Assembly (NCBI RefSeq): GCF_000787575.1
Contig: NW_012236507.1
Location: 68,253-132,252, forward strand
Source: Acytostelium subglobosum LB1
Lineage: Eukaryota > Evosea > Eumycetozoa > Acytosteliales > Acytosteliaceae
Direction: 5' to 3'
DNA: 64,000 bases
Positions 1 through 11,689 of this stretch are shown one piece after another. A program made the position numbers and the translations under genes. Positions within the stretch are counted from its first letter, which is position 1; every line of letters begins with the position of its first letter. The notes under the pieces were generated by a model. That model was not told where the DNA came from, did no database searches, and saw only the letters and a program-made list of their open reading frames with translations.

Positions 1-3000
1 TGCGTGGATGACGGACAGAGCAGACAGTCTGACCGCGGCGTATGGGTTCCTGGTCTTTATCAGCACCGAGTGGTTCAGTGGCTTCCACAGCATCTCCTGG
101 TTGATCGTCAGTGCCAGCTGGGTGATGCACGGCACCAGGTACTTCTCCATTCTGTTTCTGTACGCCTCGCTGTTGCTGCCCATCTGGTTCTCCAATTGAT
201 TTACAAGTGCTGGCATCAGCTTCTCGAAGCGCTGCTTGTCCAAGAAGTTGTCCTTGTCGAATGATAGACACTTCTGGATCGCAGAGAGCACCTGGCATAT
301 CACCTCCTCCTTGGTGGACATGGTTGCGCCAGACACGCCGCCGTTGGTCAGTGCAGCCGCCGCTGCAGATGAGGCGGATGTCGAGCTCTGGTTGGCTCTC
401 TTTCTCTTGCCGTTGCTGTTGGTCAGTGCAATGTCATCGTCGTGTTCGTCGTGGGCGTTGTGTCCGGGCGACTTGACGATCAGTGTCTCGAGCAGGAAGA
501 TCGAGTTCTCCATAAAGTAGGCCATGTAGGGGACAAAGATGGACTTGAGGTGTTGGGCAAGCGCGTTGACAACCTTGTAGAAGAACAACAGGTTGTTGAG
601 GTCACCAGTGGCGTCAGTGTTAGCGTCGTCCGATGTGTGACTGCTGCTCGAGTGTCCATTCATTGGCTTCTTCTTCTTGTTCTGTTGCTGTTGCTGTTGT
701 GACTGAGCCCAGTCAGAGATCTTAAGGAAGAGTGGCTTGAACAGGTTCTCATTCAACTTCATGATCAGGGCAATGAACGAGCTGATCAGATGTTGCTCGA
801 CAAGGTCGATGTTGCGCACCTTGCTGTTGTACTTTCGTCTAAAGTCAAAGCACTGCAGGAAGAACTTGAAGATGTTCTTGTGGTAGAGTGCCACGTCCTT
901 GGCGCCCAGGTTGGTCGAGATGTCGCCGACAAAGTCAAACAAACAGATGACACTCTGGTCATTCTCTGACACGACGGCAAACTCATAGGCAGATGCGAGA
1001 GCGGGCAGGAGCAGTCTGAACTCTACATTCTTTGTCAACAATGTCAAGATTTTCTTGACCTGTGTGTACACCTTGCCTGTGGCCTGTTTGATGGGTGGAG
1101 GTGCGCATGAGTATGTGATTGATTGGAATGATTCCAGGTGAGAGAGTGGACTTACGTTGGTGCTTGTGAGTCTTGGATGAAGGAGAGCGTTGAGCATTTG
1201 TGGAAGGTATGGTGAGAGGAACTTGGGGATCTTCTTGAGCATCATCTCCAATGAGGAGATACAGGACAGCTGAAGAAGGTTGCGAGTCTCAGACTCTTCA
1301 GATGACTTGAATGATCCTGTCAGCGTGTTGAGAAGCACGGGGAAGAACTGTGGAATGTATGGCACGGTCTTGGCTTGGAGTTCAGAGCACAGGGTGGCAA
1401 TGCAAATGAGCGAGCTGGATACGACCATGTAGTTGCCGGCACCCATGGCCTTGATGATGGTGGTCATCTGCTTCAGGAACACCTTGCTGTGGTTGGTGGC
1501 AAAGTTACGCGCCAGGATCTCAAAGCTGAGAAGGGCGGTCTGCTTGTTGGTGTCGATCTCCTTGGGAGACTCGATCACTTTGGCAAACTCATCAAGCAGT
1601 GAGAGGAACTTGACGATCTGCTCGGGCGTCAGCTGCTTCCTCAGCGTGGAGATCTTCTCGTTGAAGATGACCAGAGAGCGACGGCGCACCTGGGGGTCTG
1701 GGTGGTGCAGCAGCTTGGACACTGACACGACGAAGCCGTCGACAGACAGCAGCTGGTTGTAGCGGTCCATGCAGCGGTTGACGGACGACAGCAGCTTCTT
1801 GAGGTACTTGTCCTTGCCCTTCTTGCCACTGCTCTCAGAGGTGAGGCGCTCAATGCACTCGGTGATGCTGCGCAGCATGACCAGTAGGTTGGAGAATGAG
1901 GACAGGTAGTGCTTCTCGATGAGCTCTCGGTCTGTTGAGGTGATCTTGAATGACAGGTCCTCGAGGTAGGAGGTGGACGAAAGGCGCTCGTCGATAAAGT
2001 CCAACATGTTGGCCTGGAGCAAGCGATTGTCCTTGGCAGAGTTCTTCTCCAAGAACTTGACAATCTCTGCAACGTCCTCGTCGTTTCCATTTGTGGCATC
2101 CTCATCCATAGCCTCGTCCATATCCTCAATGACGTTTCCACTGTCCACTGAGATTGTATTTACAGCTCTGGACAACGTGGCTAGTGCACAGGACATCTCC
2201 GGTGCGGGCACACCATTGCAGAAGGCAGTGATAAAGTCGTTGAAACGGTTGCTCTCGTCTTGCTTGAGCTCCTCTGGCTGTTGCTGGTTGACTCCGTCTT
2301 CCTTGGTGTCCATGGCGGCAGCGGCCAAGGTCTCCTTTTGCTTCTCCTCGTTGGCAGTCTCGCGTCTAAGGATCTCAATGCGCTTCTCCAACATAAGGGT
2401 GAGCAGTATGCCCAACTTGGAGTATGTGATCGACTGGAGCATCACTGAGAAGAGTTCGACACGGTTGTGCTTGGGGATGTCGGTGAACGAGTCAAGGAAC
2501 AGCTTGAAGATTGTGGTCAGTGTGAGGTCTCCAATGGAGAGCAGCTCTGGCATGGTGTTCATGAGGAACTCCTTCAGCACGCCAAAGGTGTGGTTGTCGT
2601 CGCGAGTCACTGTGGCCTTGATCATATCGATGATGGCGCCAAAGTTGTCGATCACCTTGGTTGGTGCGATCTTGGACACCTTGGAAAGAAGCATCAGGCC
2701 AGTATTGCAGGTCTGGCCCTCCTCGCTGGCCGACACACAGGTCAGCACAGCGGGCAGGTCAACTATCTGCTCGTAGAGCTCACGGTCACGCTCGGACTTG
2801 GACAGATTGTCGCTGATTGCGCCAAGGGCAAGGAGTGTGAGCTGCTTGGTGTACTCGTTACTGTCACTCTTCTGGGCATTGAGCAGAGACAAAGTGGAGA
2901 ATACAGATCCGAGAAGGAGAAGGACATCCTTGATCTTTGGAGCGTTGATCTTGATGATCTCCAGGATCGAGTTGAGACGTGGCAGCTCGGGAAGGATCTT

Positions 3001-6000
3001 TGAGCCATCCTTGGACTTGACGCTCAGCACAGACAGGATGCTGTTGGCATCGATAAGAACGCACTCCAGTGTATCCATGGTGATTGAGCGAATGTCGGCC
3101 ACGTTGAGGTTGTCCAGCAGAGTCTCAACTATGGTGGTTTGGTCCTTGACTGTCAACATGGTCATAAGCTTGGGAACGATGTTGGGCAGGATAGTCTTTT
3201 GCAACGTGTACACAGTCTTATCATTGTCGACAACGACAGAGTTGGTGATGGAGAGTGCACGATGGAGAAGCTGAATGTGGCCCTTCTTTCTGTTGGACAG
3301 GATGGGTGCCTGGACGAGCTGATCGCCGAGCACCATCAGGACTGACACCTCATCGGACGAGATCTTGGAGGCCTCGAAGCGGCCGAGCAAATCAGTGAAG
3401 TATTTATGACAGATGTCAAAGAAGTATGGCTCGCGGATGGCAGACAGTCCACTCATGAGAGTCGAGCAGTTCTGAGGCGACTCGAGGCTCAGGGCACAGT
3501 TGATCAAGAATGATCCCACAGCTTCCTTCTCCTTGCGGCCAAATGTGTTGTTGTCGGGGTTGAGTACGACTGATCCGACAAAGGACAGGAAGAAGGTGGC
3601 GCTCAGTGTGAACTCGGAAGTGTAGTCAGAGAGCATCTTGACCAGGTTGGCATACTGTACCGGCTCCAGATTGGTGATAGGACGACGGAAGTACTTGCTG
3701 GTGGCGTGGACGTTGTCTGACTCTGTGGAGTGTTCGATGGCTTGGTGAATGGTTACAAGACACTGGCAGACAGCCTCGCGCACCTCTTGATTGTCATTCT
3801 GGAGCATCAAAAGGAATGGGGCCAACAGCTCTTGGGAACGAGCCAGCTTGACAAACAGACGCGACGACAGGAACGATTGGCAGAGTGTCAAGGAAGCAAT
3901 CTTGATAAAGTCTGGCTGGCGGAGATCACACCAGAGCGATGAGAGGAACTTCAAGAGCACGACGTGGTCAGTGAAGTGCTGCTTGATAAGCTTTTGGATC
4001 AATGTCTCGACCAAAGAGGCGTTGGTGGCGGCAGACATGCTGAGCGCGGCCACAAACAAAGTCTTGAGAATGTTGAGCGCGGGCAGTTTGTCAGACTCGG
4101 TGGCGGTCAGCGCCTCCATGAGCTGTTCGGTTGAGATCGCCTGCAGACTGTTGATGATGTTGTTGATCGAGGCCACCAATGTGCCCAATGGGTATTGTGT
4201 GGAGGACAGAACATTCTCCTGCTTGTCAATGTCGGAGCACACGGCTGACAGTGACTCGTATGGAATCGATTGTGTAACGGTCGCTGCTGAGCTAGCGGCG
4301 GCTGCGGCACCTGCAGCAGTTGTGTTGTCCCTTGAGACTGTTGCAGTGCAATGGTTGATGGAAAACTGGACTATAATATTAGATAGTTTGACCTTGTCCG
4401 ACGCTGTTTGAGTGATTGGCGACAGGTTAGTATGAGTGCAACAGCGAGGGAAGGACGAGGACGAGGTGGAACATACCATTTTTCAGCTTGGTGATAGCGT
4501 GGGCAGAGGCGAGGAGGATTAAAATCTTGTCGTTGGTGATCGCTTGTTCATTGGTGTTGAGGATGGTGGAGATGGCGGCAAAGGCCGCGTCGGTGGATGC
4601 GGTGATATTTGTGCCAATGACTTGCATGACACTTTCGTTCGTTTTCAGGCTGTTGTTGAGACCATGCAGCAGTACTCCTGCTCCACTGATGACCTGTTGT
4701 TGTGTTTGTTGTTGTTGTGTTGAAAGCGTTATCAGATTGTCTCTGATAAATTGACTGAATGTGAGTGTGCGCTTGGTGATCAGGAGATGTGGCAGCAACG
4801 CGAGGGTGACTCGCTCGCTCCACTCGGCCTCACTCACAGCGGTGGCTTTGATGCCGCACACAATCTTGACGATCTTCTTCTTGCACTCGACTGGCAGCAG
4901 CTCAGAGTCCAAGCACTGAGCGAGCTTGCGGATGATGGTGTCCTGTGAGACCATATCCTGGAGGAGTGGCAGACCCCAAGCCTTCTCCACGACGACCGAG
5001 TCGTTGTCGACCAACAACTCGCTGACAGAGTCGGCGAATGACTTCCAGTCCATCTTGGTTTGGGCGTTGGCAAGCTCGGCCAGCTGGTCAATGCCCTCGC
5101 GACGGGCATGCACGCTGGAAGAGACGAGACGCAGGAACAGCTCGTTGGCCTTGGACTTTGACAGGAACTTCTGAGCAAATACGTGTGATTGGAACTCGGC
5201 AAGACGATCGGCCACCTGGGTCGGACAGTTTGGATCGGTCAGCTTGGCATTGATTAGTGCTTGGACGATCGAGGGTTCAATGGCGCGGACGATGGCCGAC
5301 ATCAGATCGATATTGAGTCCAGCCTCGGCCTTGAGGTAGCGGCCCAGGAGGGAGGTGGCCACCATAGCCTTTTGCACGTCAGAGGTGGGCAGCTCGGTGA
5401 TATAGAGCATGAGCAACTCGTACGACTCTGAATTATCCTCGTAGGTGTTAATAAGATAGTGCAGAGTCTGCTGAATGAATTGATCCAATGATCGGCTCTG
5501 TCGGTGCAAGTCCAGCAGGATGTCGTTGATGGCTGGCGTGCCCACGAGCATCTCCAGCGTCTGATCAGAGAGCGGGCGCTCAAAGTTTTGGCGTTGGAAC
5601 AACACCAACAGGAATGTGAATGAAGCCATCAGCGAGCCATGGCAGTTCTTGAGCGTTGACCTAATGAGCAGCTCCAACACATCCACCGAGAACTGAACCT
5701 TTGATGCCATGTTGCCCAAAACCATGAATGCTCCGAGCTACAATGAGTGATGGTGATGGAGTGAGTATAGGCTGACCTGTGACGTGTAGCGCCAAACTGG
5801 TACTTACCTGCAAGTCAATGTTTCTGCTGCGTAGCGAGGAGTTGAGACATGGTAGGGCCACACGATTGAAATGTTCGGGGACATTCCTAACTGAACTGAT
5901 CAGATCGACGAGCAGCGCAGTGAAGAATGAGGTCATTGTCTTGGAGAGTGTGGCGTGTGTCTCATACTCAATGATCGTGTTGCACAGCAACTCGACAAAG

Positions 6001-6640
6001 AAGTTATGTCTCTTGAGTGACTTGACAAAGAAGTCACGAGTGATTGTGACCTTGTGTCTCTTTGTCTCTGTGAGGAATCCCCATTTGCCTTCTTGACTGT
6101 TGAATGGTTGTTGTGTCGCGTTAGTTGACCATCCATGCACTCAATCAATCAATCAATCAATCATGATTCATTAACATACTCGAAACGAAGAATGGAGACC
6201 AACTTGGCAAAGGTATTTGACTGATGGTAGGGCAGGACAGACATGATGAGGGAGTCGATGTTGAACTCGTTGACACGATATCTTCTGATGAGCCACTCGA
6301 GTGCCTGTTGTGCTGGCGTCAGCAGGAAGTAACTGCTGAATAGACGCAGGAAGCTATCGATGTGCGAGTCCAACTCGATGGTCTCCTCACTGGTGATGAG
6401 CATACGGTTATGCTTGCTGGACGATGGTGCAAACAGGTTCGCCTCGAATGTCTTGAATCGTTGGTCCAACGCAATCAATTCGCGCAGACCCTCCTGTCCA
6501 ATGGCGAGCACTCCATCATAATCTATTGTTGAAGCTTCTTTCTTATCAAACAGCAATGAATCACGCGTCTTGTCTGTATGGACTTGATGTGCATTCTGTT
6601 GTATACGTGACAACTGTCTCTCCAACGATGTCTTTGTCAT
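1..6640 (-). CDS. utp10: UTP10/HEATR1 U3 snoRNP protein, 3' end beyond window
   Basis: This is the large HEAT-repeat subunit of the U3 small-subunit processome, which acts in the nucleolus in pre-18S rRNA processing and rDNA transcription. Exons (minus): 6640-6180, 6096-5808, 5737-4477, 4403-1156 and 1083 to the window edge; phases agree at every junction. About 2114 residues are visible, against about 2140 for human HEATR1, so only some 40-60 C-terminal residues are missing. The N-terminus matches HEATR1 closely (SLLFDKKEAST, then the YFLLTPAQQALEWLIRRY segment at roughly residues 110-130). The part near the left edge carries the BP28CT-type C-terminal domain (LVNQLENQMG, LVPCITQLALTINQEMLWKPLN). 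The rest is helical-repeat sequence with acidic and poly-Ala linkers. The 72-base intron at 1155-1084 is a multiple of three and has no stop, so the frame reads through it; its GTAAGT donor, CAG acceptor and AATC content mark it as an intron. Confidence 0.93.
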
Positions 6641-7113
6641 CTTGTATCGTTGTTGTTGTTGTTGTTTATATGTTTGGTTGTTTGCGTGTGATTGGTGAGT
6701 GAGTGATGAATGGATAATGCACGTTAGAGGGTATAATTGTGTTGATGATGATCAGAGTGCAATGGTGAAGGAGTAGTGAGTTTGAATGGTGTGGCGGTGG
6801 ATGATGATGAGAATGGTTGTCTGTGTGTCTCTCTCTCTCTTTCTCTCTTTCTCTTTGAAGGTGTCTCAAAGCGAGTCGTGTCTGAGATGAAGCATTCGCA
6901 CATTCGATTGAAAAACCACTCAAGTCTATCAAATTTAAATTATTAAAATAAAATCAAAAAAAGAAAACGAGTCGTCGTTGTGTTGCATTCATTCGTCTCG
7001 ATGTTGTTTCTCCTCCATGCAGAACTTCGCCAAATCGTCCAGACATTGACAATTACAATACTCTGAGAAGAGAGATAGAGAGATAGAGATGAGACCAAGA
7101 TGTTGTTATTATT
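6641..7113. other. Intergenic spacer between primase and utp10
   Basis: The spacer holds the promoter side of utp10 and the 3' side of the primase gene. There is a CT/GA microsatellite at about 6830-6856 and an AT-rich stretch at about 6929-6966, as expected for dictyostelid flanks. I see no coding or RNA gene here. Confidence 0.6.
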
Positions 7114-8697
7114 CTAGAATTGGTCAGTGTCCATTGCTGCGTTGGATTCAGTTTTCAGAGAGTTGACATAGAGACTGAACTGCCTCTTGTATCTGGCAAA
7201 GCTATGATCTTGCTTCTTGTTTGATCGCTTCGTCTTGACATTGGAAGTAGTAGTTGTGTTGTCATCTGTTGTTGCATCTGTTGATTGATCATCCTCATTG
7301 AGAATCATTGGCAGTGTTGGTACCAAATCAGCATCAAAGTTATCAATATCACTATACTCTATTGGTACACATAGTCTCTCTGTTTGATTGATTGCGTGGC
7401 CATGATTAGTATCAAGTCAATCATACATCATATTATAAAACAACTTACTTGTTCTTGGATGTATACAGAATGGTGACTTTAACAAATGGTTAAAGCCAAC
7501 AGTGACGGCGGCATCTAGACGTGGCTGGGTGTAGTGCATGACAACATCAAAGATGATGTCTTCGTAGTCAATGTCATCTCTGGTGGCCAGTGACTGTTTG
7601 ATTGCGTTCCACTTGTCACCATCTGAACAGTTATCATTGGCATCCAACACTCTCTGTACATCTGCACGGATATCAGCCCTCTTTCTCTTCTTTGTAAAGA
7701 GATCCGTTGGGAATTGTTCCAAGAACTTCTTCACCTGACCCTCATCGCAAAGGATCAACTGTTCATCAATCATATGTTTCTCAAAGTATGGCAGGAACAA
7801 CTCCTTGTAGCATTTCCTAAGTTTGATTGATTGAATGAGTGAGTGGGCGGGGCATGAGTGGAGAGTTTGATCAACATACTGTATAGCTGGATGACCATCA
7901 CCTGGTGATATGGTGAGGAGTGAGACGATTGACCTTCTCATCTCTTGTGAGAGTATCATGGCCTCTTTGTCACTGACCCAGATGTGCAGACCACGTCCAC
8001 CACTGAACACGTATAGCAGCTTGGTGAAGCCAAAGCATTGGTCCAGCATCTCGGTGAGGTAGTGAGCGGCCAACGACAGCAGACCCCAGCACTTTGTACA
8101 CAGGGTCTGGCCGGCGCAGCAGACACGCACGTCATCATAGTCGTTGATATCTATATCAAAGACAAGCTCTCGCTCCAATGGATGGTAGTCGTTGTAGAGG
8201 CCCTTCTTCTTGGGCTCATGATTGTACACGGCGCCAATGTCCAACTTGTCAAACACTTGCAATGTGGAAGAGCTCCTGCCTGATTGTTCCTTGCCCATGA
8301 CCATGGCGGCGAGGTCCTGTGGATTTGTGTATGAGCAGTGACGTAGCACCAAGTCCTTCAATGGTCGTGACAATGACACTGAGAACTCTCTCTTTGAGAA
8401 GTATGCTGCATGAGCGTCCTGATCTGCGCCCTCATTGCAATTGACCGACAGCCAATCAAACAATAGATCCCATGGGAATTTACTCTCTGATTGTTATTAT
8501 TATATTTGAGACAAGTAAATGTCAGTACTTTGATTGAATGACTGTGATTGATTGAGTGATTGAATGATTGATCACCTACCATAGTATCTTCTCAAGTTTA
8601 GTCTATCTTGTGTGTATTGATCATTTGAGTTGGTTGTTGTTCCAGCAGCAACTGGGACATCCTGTACAGGATCAAAGTCAAAGTCAAACTCATCCAT
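7114..8697 (-). CDS. prim1: DNA primase small (catalytic) subunit, PRIM1
   Basis: This is the catalytic subunit of the polymerase alpha-primase complex, which makes RNA primers for nuclear DNA replication. Exons (minus): 8697-8580, 8486-7880, 7816-7449 and 7379-7114, giving 452 residues (human PRIM1 has 420). The start is the first ATG of an acidic N-terminus (MDEFDFDFDP). The catalytic motif FDIDINDYDD supplies the two metal-binding aspartates. The nucleotide-binding motif SGGRGLHIWVSD follows, and the third catalytic aspartate sits in QPRLDAAV, equivalent to the human RLD motif. The Cys residues in CCAGQTLCTKC match the PRIM1 zinc-binding segment. Near the C-terminus, HPRTKRLCVPIE aligns with the human HPKTGRISVPID segment. 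The 63-base intron 7879-7817 has no in-frame stop and could be misread as coding. The first exon is short and acidic. Confidence 0.93.
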
Positions 8698-8992
8698 CTT
8701 CTAATATCTTTATCCTTTATCTATATATATATATATCTGTATAACAATGTATCTCTTTGAAATGTGTGAAGTCTTCCACTTAATCAATCTTTGATATTTG
8801 GCGCGAGGTTTGAATTCAATCCAAAAACACACACAAGTCACCAAACCCTCGCCCTCGCCCTAACCCTTACCCTTGCCCTTACTCATTGGTGACCAAGATA
8901 AAGGTACATGGTTAGTTTATTATAACATTACAATTAGATAGAGGTATTCTATATATATATATATTTATCTATCATATCATCTACATCATCAT
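8698..8992. other. Intergenic spacer, AT-rich with TA runs
   Basis: The spacer has TA microsatellites at about 8721-8734 and 8951-8965 and the degenerate CCCTNN tract annotated separately. I see no gene in it. Confidence 0.5.
8845..8880. repeat. Telomere-like degenerate hexamer tract
   Basis: Six in-register hexamers read CCCTCG, CCCTCG, CCCTAA, CCCTTA, CCCTTG, CCCTTA. Every unit keeps CCCT and varies only in the last two bases, like a decayed CCCTAA array. A second tract of the same kind lies at 50764-50793. Confidence 0.8.
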
Positions 8993-9850
8993 TTAGAATT
9001 TCTTCTTCTTATAGGTTGCCCTAAAGTCGTTGATCTGCGAGATGGGATTTGGATTCTTTACAGAGATGACTGCACCTCGCTTGATACGTTTCTTCTCCAT
9101 TACAACGTTGCATAGTCCTGTAAGGTCATCGGGTTTGATAGGTATACCAATTGTTACCTCGACCTTATCGACAAACTCACTGACCTGTATCTTCTCTGTA
9201 TCGCCAGCTGACACTGTGACCACCTTTGTTCCAGATAGGTTCGTGTACGCTATCATTATTGAACGTCCTGTCTGATTCATCACTCTTATGTGTGACGATG
9301 TGAATGAGCTATACTCTGTGCGCTTCTCCACTGTTGGTCCAAGGTCGAATGGTGGTCCAAGTATTACAACAGGTTGCTGCACTGCGCCTGGCATAGCCAC
9401 TGGCTGCTGTTGAACGATGACCGGCTGACTGACCACTGGCTGGCCAGGGGCTGGTTGATAGAAGGGTTGTGAGCCGGGATAGATCGGCTGTTGTTGTTGA
9501 TGTGTTGGTGGTGGTCCATAATGTTGTGGTGGAGGGTATGGGTATGGTTGTTGCTGTTGTTGTGGATGAGGAGGGTAGGGATAGCCTGGATGTTGTGGTG
9601 GCGGAGCGTAGTAGCCTTGAGGCGGATATGATTGTTGTAGTTGTTGTGTTGGAGGTGGTGGTGCACCATATGGGTATTGCTGCTGCTGAGGGGCATATTG
9701 GAATGAACCATGTTGTTGAGGATATGGTTGTTGAGGATATTGTTGTTGTGCTGTAGTCACAGATGACGCCAAAGGTGCACTTGGTGATACACCATTGTTA
9801 TTATTGTTGTTGATATGTCCAACTGTTGCTGTTTGTGTCGACTGAACCAT
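8993..9850 (-). CDS. Pro/Gln/Tyr-rich protein with C-terminal beta-rich domain, unknown
   Basis: Single exon, 285 residues. I do not recognise the family. Residues about 1-35 are Asn/Ser/Thr-rich. About 36-165 is a low-complexity region of repeated YPPP, YPQQ and QQQP units, with a GAPPPPTQQ patch. About 170-285 is a compact, less biased domain: an RVMNQTGRSIMIAYTN segment, alternating hydrophobic residues suggesting beta strands, and a basic tail ending YKKKKF. There is no signal peptide or membrane segment. The layout (a PYP-rich arm plus one globular domain) resembles annexin VII-type or other self-associating arms, but that is only an analogy. It lies upstream of the primase gene on the same strand, 295 bases away. 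Confidence 0.75.
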   Translation of the reverse strand: MVQSTQTATVGHINNNNNNGVSPSAPLASSVTTAQQQYPQQPYPQQHGSFQYAPQQQQYPYGAPPPPTQQLQQSYPPQGYYAPPPQHPGYPYPPHPQQQQQPYPYPPPQHYGPPPTHQQQQPIYPGSQPFYQPAPGQPVVSQPVIVQQQPVAMPGAVQQPVVILGPPFDLGPTVEKRTEYSSFTSSHIRVMNQTGRSIMIAYTNLSGTKVVTVSAGDTEKIQVSEFVDKVEVTIGIPIKPDDLTGLCNVVMEKKRIKRGAVISVKNPNPISQINDFRATYKKKKF

Positions 9851-10124
9851 GGTGTAGTTGTAATATATATATAAAGAAGTTAGACTAATTGTATTTATTG
9901 AGACAACAATTGAAAGAATGATGATAGAGGTGAAAGTGTGTGGCGTTCCTCACCCCAATCGTTGTTGATATGTTTCGGAACCGTGAGTCTCAAAACAACA
10001 CAATTCGTTTTCGACATAAACCCCATTTTATAACCTTAATAGTAAATATCGGGCGACGAATCAAACATTGTAGTTCTGAGATTGATGACATCGGGTAACT
10101 CCAATAAAACATAATAATATTTAA
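9851..10124. other. Intergenic spacer
   Basis: Short AT-rich spacer between two minus-strand genes. It has a TA run just upstream of the Pro/Gln-rich gene and nothing else I can name. Confidence 0.5.
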
Positions 10125-11558
10125 TTAATTACCTTTTGTTCTACTTTTTATCTTTAGTTTGTTGAGAAGTGATTGAAATGTTCCTTTGGACTTTGATGAA
10201 TCTTGAGCTGGAGGAGGACGTGGAAATATCCGGAACACTTTATGTCCATCCTCACGATATTGACATAATACATTATGATTGTCAAGTGATCGGAATGTAA
10301 GTATATGAAAGATATTTGTCTGATTAAATACACTGATCTTTGTATACATTGTGTACGTGTCCACATTGGGCATCTTGAGAATCAGACTCTGCATCAATAG
10401 TCTTCGAATTTCCTGTGGTCCACCTGGTGGCACATTAACTCCATTTGCTGAACGATCCTCAAAGTCAACGAATATTGTCAGTTGTTTGATTCGAGGTGTT
10501 GTGGATGGTGCCTCAAAGGGCATGCAGGCATGTGGACCTAGATTATGTGAGGCCACGATCACTTTTTGTAAAGTAGACATTGGTGAGAGTTGTTGTAGGT
10601 AGTGCATCTGTGATGGCAGGTGACCAAGTCGAAGTATTTGTATGTTTCTAGGGAAGGCCACTGGTGATCGTAGCATCTTTCCAAACGATAGCCATGTCAA
10701 GGACTCTGGCAACACTGATGGAAGTATCGGTTGATTATAATAGTCGCCCAATGTGAGTTTGGTGAGCGAACAGGGTAGACTCAATGCCAAGAACTTCTGA
10801 TTATATGTGACACCAAATGAAAGTATCGTGAGTGTAGATGGGAACATTCCAGGTGTGATTACTCCTTGGAATCCATGACCAAGATCCAGGTCGGTGAGCG
10901 AACGAGGTATGCCCTTGGGATCAGTTGGACGTGTTGTCTGATAGCCACCAGCCAGTGTGATCTTGGTGAGGGATTGAGGTAGCTCATCAAGTTCAACTTG
11001 ATGATTGAATCGATTGCTCAAATGAAGTGATCGGAGTGATGTAGGTAGATTCGTCGTTGATATATGTTGGTTGAAGATTACACCAAAGCTTAGGTCAGTG
11101 ATTGATTGAGGTAGCAGTCCCGACGGAATGGGTTGATCATAGCAGTTTCCAAATGTCAGTTGTATGAGATTGGGTGGCAGGACTCCAGGTTCGAGACTCT
11201 TGTTAAAGTCATCGGCAAAGTTGAGTGATGTTATCGATGTTGGAAGTAGACCTGGTTCAAATCTTTTGCGATATACTTTGAGTGTGCTAATGATCAACAA
11301 TGTGTTGGGCAAGTCATCAAGTTTACTATTATTGTCCAATAGTACTGCCATTGTAGTAATTGGTGTTGTTGATTGATCACGTTCATGATTGTTGATGGAG
11401 TTGGAAGTAGATGATGTAGGGACAACAGAGTCCAACTTGCAAGCCAATATCCATAGTCTCTTATTAACAAGTCCGAAACAAGTTACATCCAAAGTATGTT
11501 CTTGTGACTTAAGATGTTTGAATATCTCTTTCAATATGTATTCAGATAGTTGTTCCAT
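10125..11558 (-). CDS. FNIP-repeat F-box-like protein 1
   Basis: Single exon, 477 residues. Residues about 1-45 look like a short F-box-type helical region (LSEYILKEIFKHL, then a Cys-containing FGLVNKRLWILACK). From about 85 to 330 there are roughly ten 22-residue FNIP/LRR-type units with the pattern LPxSLTxLxFGxxFNQPI, for example LLPQSITDLSFG and VLPESLTWLSFG. The C-terminal 140 residues are basic and end in a Lys-rich tail. FNIP proteins are a family greatly expanded in dictyostelids and are usually taken to be substrate adaptors of SCF ubiquitin ligases or LRR-like binding proteins; the target is unknown. The gene shares a 131-base divergent spacer with the dehydratase gene on the other strand. 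Confidence 0.88.
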   Translation of the reverse strand: MEQLSEYILKEIFKHLKSQEHTLDVTCFGLVNKRLWILACKLDSVVPTSSTSNSINNHERDQSTTPITTMAVLLDNNSKLDDLPNTLLIISTLKVYRKRFEPGLLPTSITSLNFADDFNKSLEPGVLPPNLIQLTFGNCYDQPIPSGLLPQSITDLSFGVIFNQHISTTNLPTSLRSLHLSNRFNHQVELDELPQSLTKITLAGGYQTTRPTDPKGIPRSLTDLDLGHGFQGVITPGMFPSTLTILSFGVTYNQKFLALSLPCSLTKLTLGDYYNQPILPSVLPESLTWLSFGKMLRSPVAFPRNIQILRLGHLPSQMHYLQQLSPMSTLQKVIVASHNLGPHACMPFEAPSTTPRIKQLTIFVDFEDRSANGVNVPPGGPQEIRRLLMQSLILKMPNVDTYTMYTKISVFNQTNIFHILTFRSLDNHNVLCQYREDGHKVFRIFPRPPPAQDSSKSKGTFQSLLNKLKIKSRTKGN

Positions 11559-11689
11559 TTTTGATCAAAATTAAAAGTCATCTCATCTTGAGGACCATGG
11601 TGTGTTTTGATCACAAACACCAAGATATTTTTGAATGGGGAGTGTCAATCAATCATTCAACTCAGAAATAATCAAACATATAAATAATA

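Noticed and set aside
4-986. Plus-strand open frames opposite utp10
   Set aside because: They are shadows of the UTP10 coding sequence: their composition mirrors the opposite frame and they have no start context or family match.
7817-7879. Reading the primase intron as coding
   Set aside because: The frame is open, but splicing CA|G restores the conserved KCYKELF context and the insert is intron-like (GTATGT donor, AATC run, TTAG acceptor).
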